Assembly (NCBI GenBank): GCA_041907025.1
Contig: JAYRIB010000041.1
Span: 1-6,293, forward strand
Source of the DNA: CAYPSN01 sp041907025
GTDB lineage: Bacteria; Patescibacteriota; Saccharimonadia; CAILAD01; JADZBC01
Length of the DNA stretch: 6,293 bases
Direction of reading: 5' to 3'
Shown here: piece by piece, positions 4,987-6,293 of the stretch
Layout: every line of letters begins with the position of its first letter
How positions within the stretch are numbered: position 1 is the first letter of the stretch
The notes under the pieces: generated by a model
Database searches by the model: none
Told to the model about the DNA's origin: nothing
The model's input: only the letters and a program-made list of their open reading frames with translations
Made by a program: the position numbers and the translations under genes

Positions 4987-6293
4987 ATGGAAAAAGTCGA
5001 CCAAGCTCAAAAACCAGAAAACATTCGCAATATCGCCATCATCGCCCACGTAGACCATGGTAAAACTACCTTGGTAGATGGCTTACTCAAGCAGTCTCAG
5101 ACCTTCCGGGACAACCAGGCCGAAATGGGGCAGGAATTGATCATGGACAGTGGCGATCAGGAAAGAGAGCGCGGCATTACTATTACCGCCAAGGTTACTG
5201 CTGTGCAGCACGGCGATTACCGCGTAAACATTATTGATACACCAGGGCACGCTGACTTCTCGGGCGAAGTGGAGCGCACGCTTAACATGGCTGATGGCTG
5301 CTTGCTGATTGTGGACGCCCAGGAGGGACCGATGCCACAGACCAAGTTTGTGCTTACCAAGGCTTTGGCTGGCGGGCTCAAGCCAATTGTGGTAATTAAC
5401 AAGATTGATAAGCCCGGTAGCCGCATTGCTGAGGTAGAGGAAGAACTGGCCGACTTATTCCTCGAGCTCGCCGTGCACGAAGACCAGCTGCATTATCCAG
5501 TCTATTATGCCATTGGTCGGGAGGGCAAAGCCTGGAAGGACGCTCCAGCCGACTCAACTGCTGCGGGCGACTTGGACTGCATTTTTGACGCTATTATTAG
5601 TGACGTGCCAGCTCCTGACGTAGAGCAGGACGCACCGTTCCAGATGCTCGTAACTGCTCTGGCGCATGACACCTACAAGGGTAAGTACGCGATTGGTCGC
5701 ATTAACCGCGGTACCGTCAAAGCAGGCGACACCATCGCACTGTGTCAAAAGGACGGCAAGATTGCCAAAGCGCGCGTGGAAGCCGTATTTATGAGCCATG
5801 GCGTGAGCAAATTCGAGGTGCCTGGCGGCATTGCTGGTGACATTGTGCAGCTTACGGGCATTAGTGCCGTACAAATTGGCGAAACGCTAGCTGACGCGGA
5901 GAAGCCAGAAGCCTTGCCAGTGCTCGAGGTTGAAGCTCCAACGCTGAAGATCTACATTGGCCCGAACACCAGTCCGTTGAAAGGCCGCGAAGGTGAGTTC
6001 ACAACTAGTCGCCAGATCGATGAGCGCTTGCACAAGGAGCTAGAAACCAACATTGGTTTGCGCGTCGAAGACGGCGGTTTGGGCTTCTTGGTCTCAGGTC
6101 GCGGCGAACTGCACTTAAGTGTATTGATTGAGACCCTGCGCCGTGAGGGCTTTGAGCTCGAAGTTGGCCGCCCGCAAGTGGTCACTAAGGAAGAGAACGG
6201 CAAAACCATGGAGCCGATTGAAGAACTGATTATCGAGGTTCCGGCCGAGCACGTGGGTGCTATTCAGATGGAACTTGGCGCCCGCCGAGCCAC
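4987..6293 (+). CDS. typA: Ribosome-associated GTPase TypA/BipA (partial, 3' end outside window)
   Basis: The first 435 residues of about 600 are present. TypA/BipA is a translational GTPase of the EF-G group that binds the ribosome at the factor site and helps 50S assembly and growth under stress or cold. The G motifs are AHVDHGKT (20-27, G1), RGITI (62-66, G2), DTPGH (84-88, G3) and NKID (138-141, G4). The G5 region YAIGREG (174-180) lacks the usual Ser-Ala. MDSGDQERERGIT and EGPMPQTKFVL are TypA signatures that separate it from EF-G and LepA. Domain II spans about 205-290, and domain III about 305-390 with NTSPLKGREGEFTTSRQI and GRGELHLSVL. The EF-G-like domain V begins near 392 and the window cuts it; the TypA-specific C-terminal domain is missing. 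The start ATG has AAGGA 9 nt upstream. The gene has its own strong promoter and long leader. Confidence 0.96.
   Translation, partial: MEKVDQAQKPENIRNIAIIAHVDHGKTTLVDGLLKQSQTFRDNQAEMGQELIMDSGDQERERGITITAKVTAVQHGDYRVNIIDTPGHADFSGEVERTLNMADGCLLIVDAQEGPMPQTKFVLTKALAGGLKPIVVINKIDKPGSRIAEVEEELADLFLELAVHEDQLHYPVYYAIGREGKAWKDAPADSTAAGDLDCIFDAIISDVPAPDVEQDAPFQMLVTALAHDTYKGKYAIGRINRGTVKAGDTIALCQKDGKIAKARVEAVFMSHGVSKFEVPGGIAGDIVQLTGISAVQIGETLADAEKPEALPVLEVEAPTLKIYIGPNTSPLKGREGEFTTSRQIDERLHKELETNIGLRVEDGGLGFLVSGRGELHLSVLIETLRREGFELEVGRPQVVTKEENGKTMEPIEELIIEVPAEHVGAIQMELGARRA

Noticed and set aside
4917..5063. 48-residue open frame in the typA leader (ATG at 4917) overlapping the typA start
   Set aside because: It has no Shine-Dalgarno sequence, an Arg/His-rich low-quality product once it enters typA out of frame, and no recognisable leader-peptide codon run. 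Most likely chance.
5554..5874. 106-residue minus-strand open frame opposite typA
   Set aside because: It is a shadow of the well-supported typA frame, with no ribosome site or recognisable motif.
1..6293. CRISPR arrays, tRNA or rRNA genes, transposase genes, toxin-antitoxin or phage genes
   Set aside because: Both strands were read. No regularly spaced repeats, tRNA cloverleaf arms with TTCRA, rRNA segments, inverted-repeat-bounded elements or recognisable defence or mobile proteins were seen.

Overview
The window (6,293 bp, roughly half G+C by eye) is ordinary, densely packed bacterial DNA with short intergenic gaps. TAA, TAG and TGA all end genes here: TGA closes the ABC ATPase and the histidyl-tRNA synthetase, and tryptophan is TGG. 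This rules out the recoded UGA lineages. The ABC ATPase (with its unusual Q-loop segment), the PGPGW-type membrane protein, the glycine-tailed protein end and the archaeal/eukaryotic-flavoured HisRS suggest a Patescibacteria/CPR genome, perhaps Saccharibacteria. That placement is an inference from recognised sequence style, not from a marker gene, and is only moderately secure.

Layout. (1) 1-51 is the glycine-rich C-terminus of a gene that starts outside the window. It converges, with 2 nt between stops, on a small PGPGW-type membrane protein on the minus strand (54-296). (2) A 58-bp divergent gap (297-354) holds a -10 box for each direction, each only 6-7 nt from its ATG, so both mRNAs may be leaderless. 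(3) 355-2900 is a plus-strand operon of four genes: a MacB/LolD-type ABC ATPase, its FtsX/MacB-type permease (4-nt overlap), an 83-residue single-domain rhodanese (8-nt gap) and a 59-residue two-helix membrane protein (19-nt gap). It ends at a 19-bp-stem bidirectional terminator. (4) 2968-3390 on the minus strand is a 140-residue soluble protein I cannot assign, with codon choice unlike its neighbours and its own promoter. (5) hisS (3534-4850) is read divergently from it. (6) typA/bipA begins at 4987 and runs off the right edge. A very good promoter overlaps the hisS stop, and a leader of about 105 nt with repeats and a terminator-like hairpin precedes typA.

Functionally, the left half is envelope-related: a MacB-type exporter or lipoprotein/peptide transporter core without an adjacent MacA-like adaptor, a PspE-like rhodanese and two small membrane proteins. 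The right half is translation: HisRS and the ribosome-associated GTPase TypA. I do not see a clearly novel multi-gene system. The best leads are the unassigned 140-residue gene, the possible leaderless divergent pair, the conserved-looking operon with the rhodanese and mini-membrane protein, and the typA leader.
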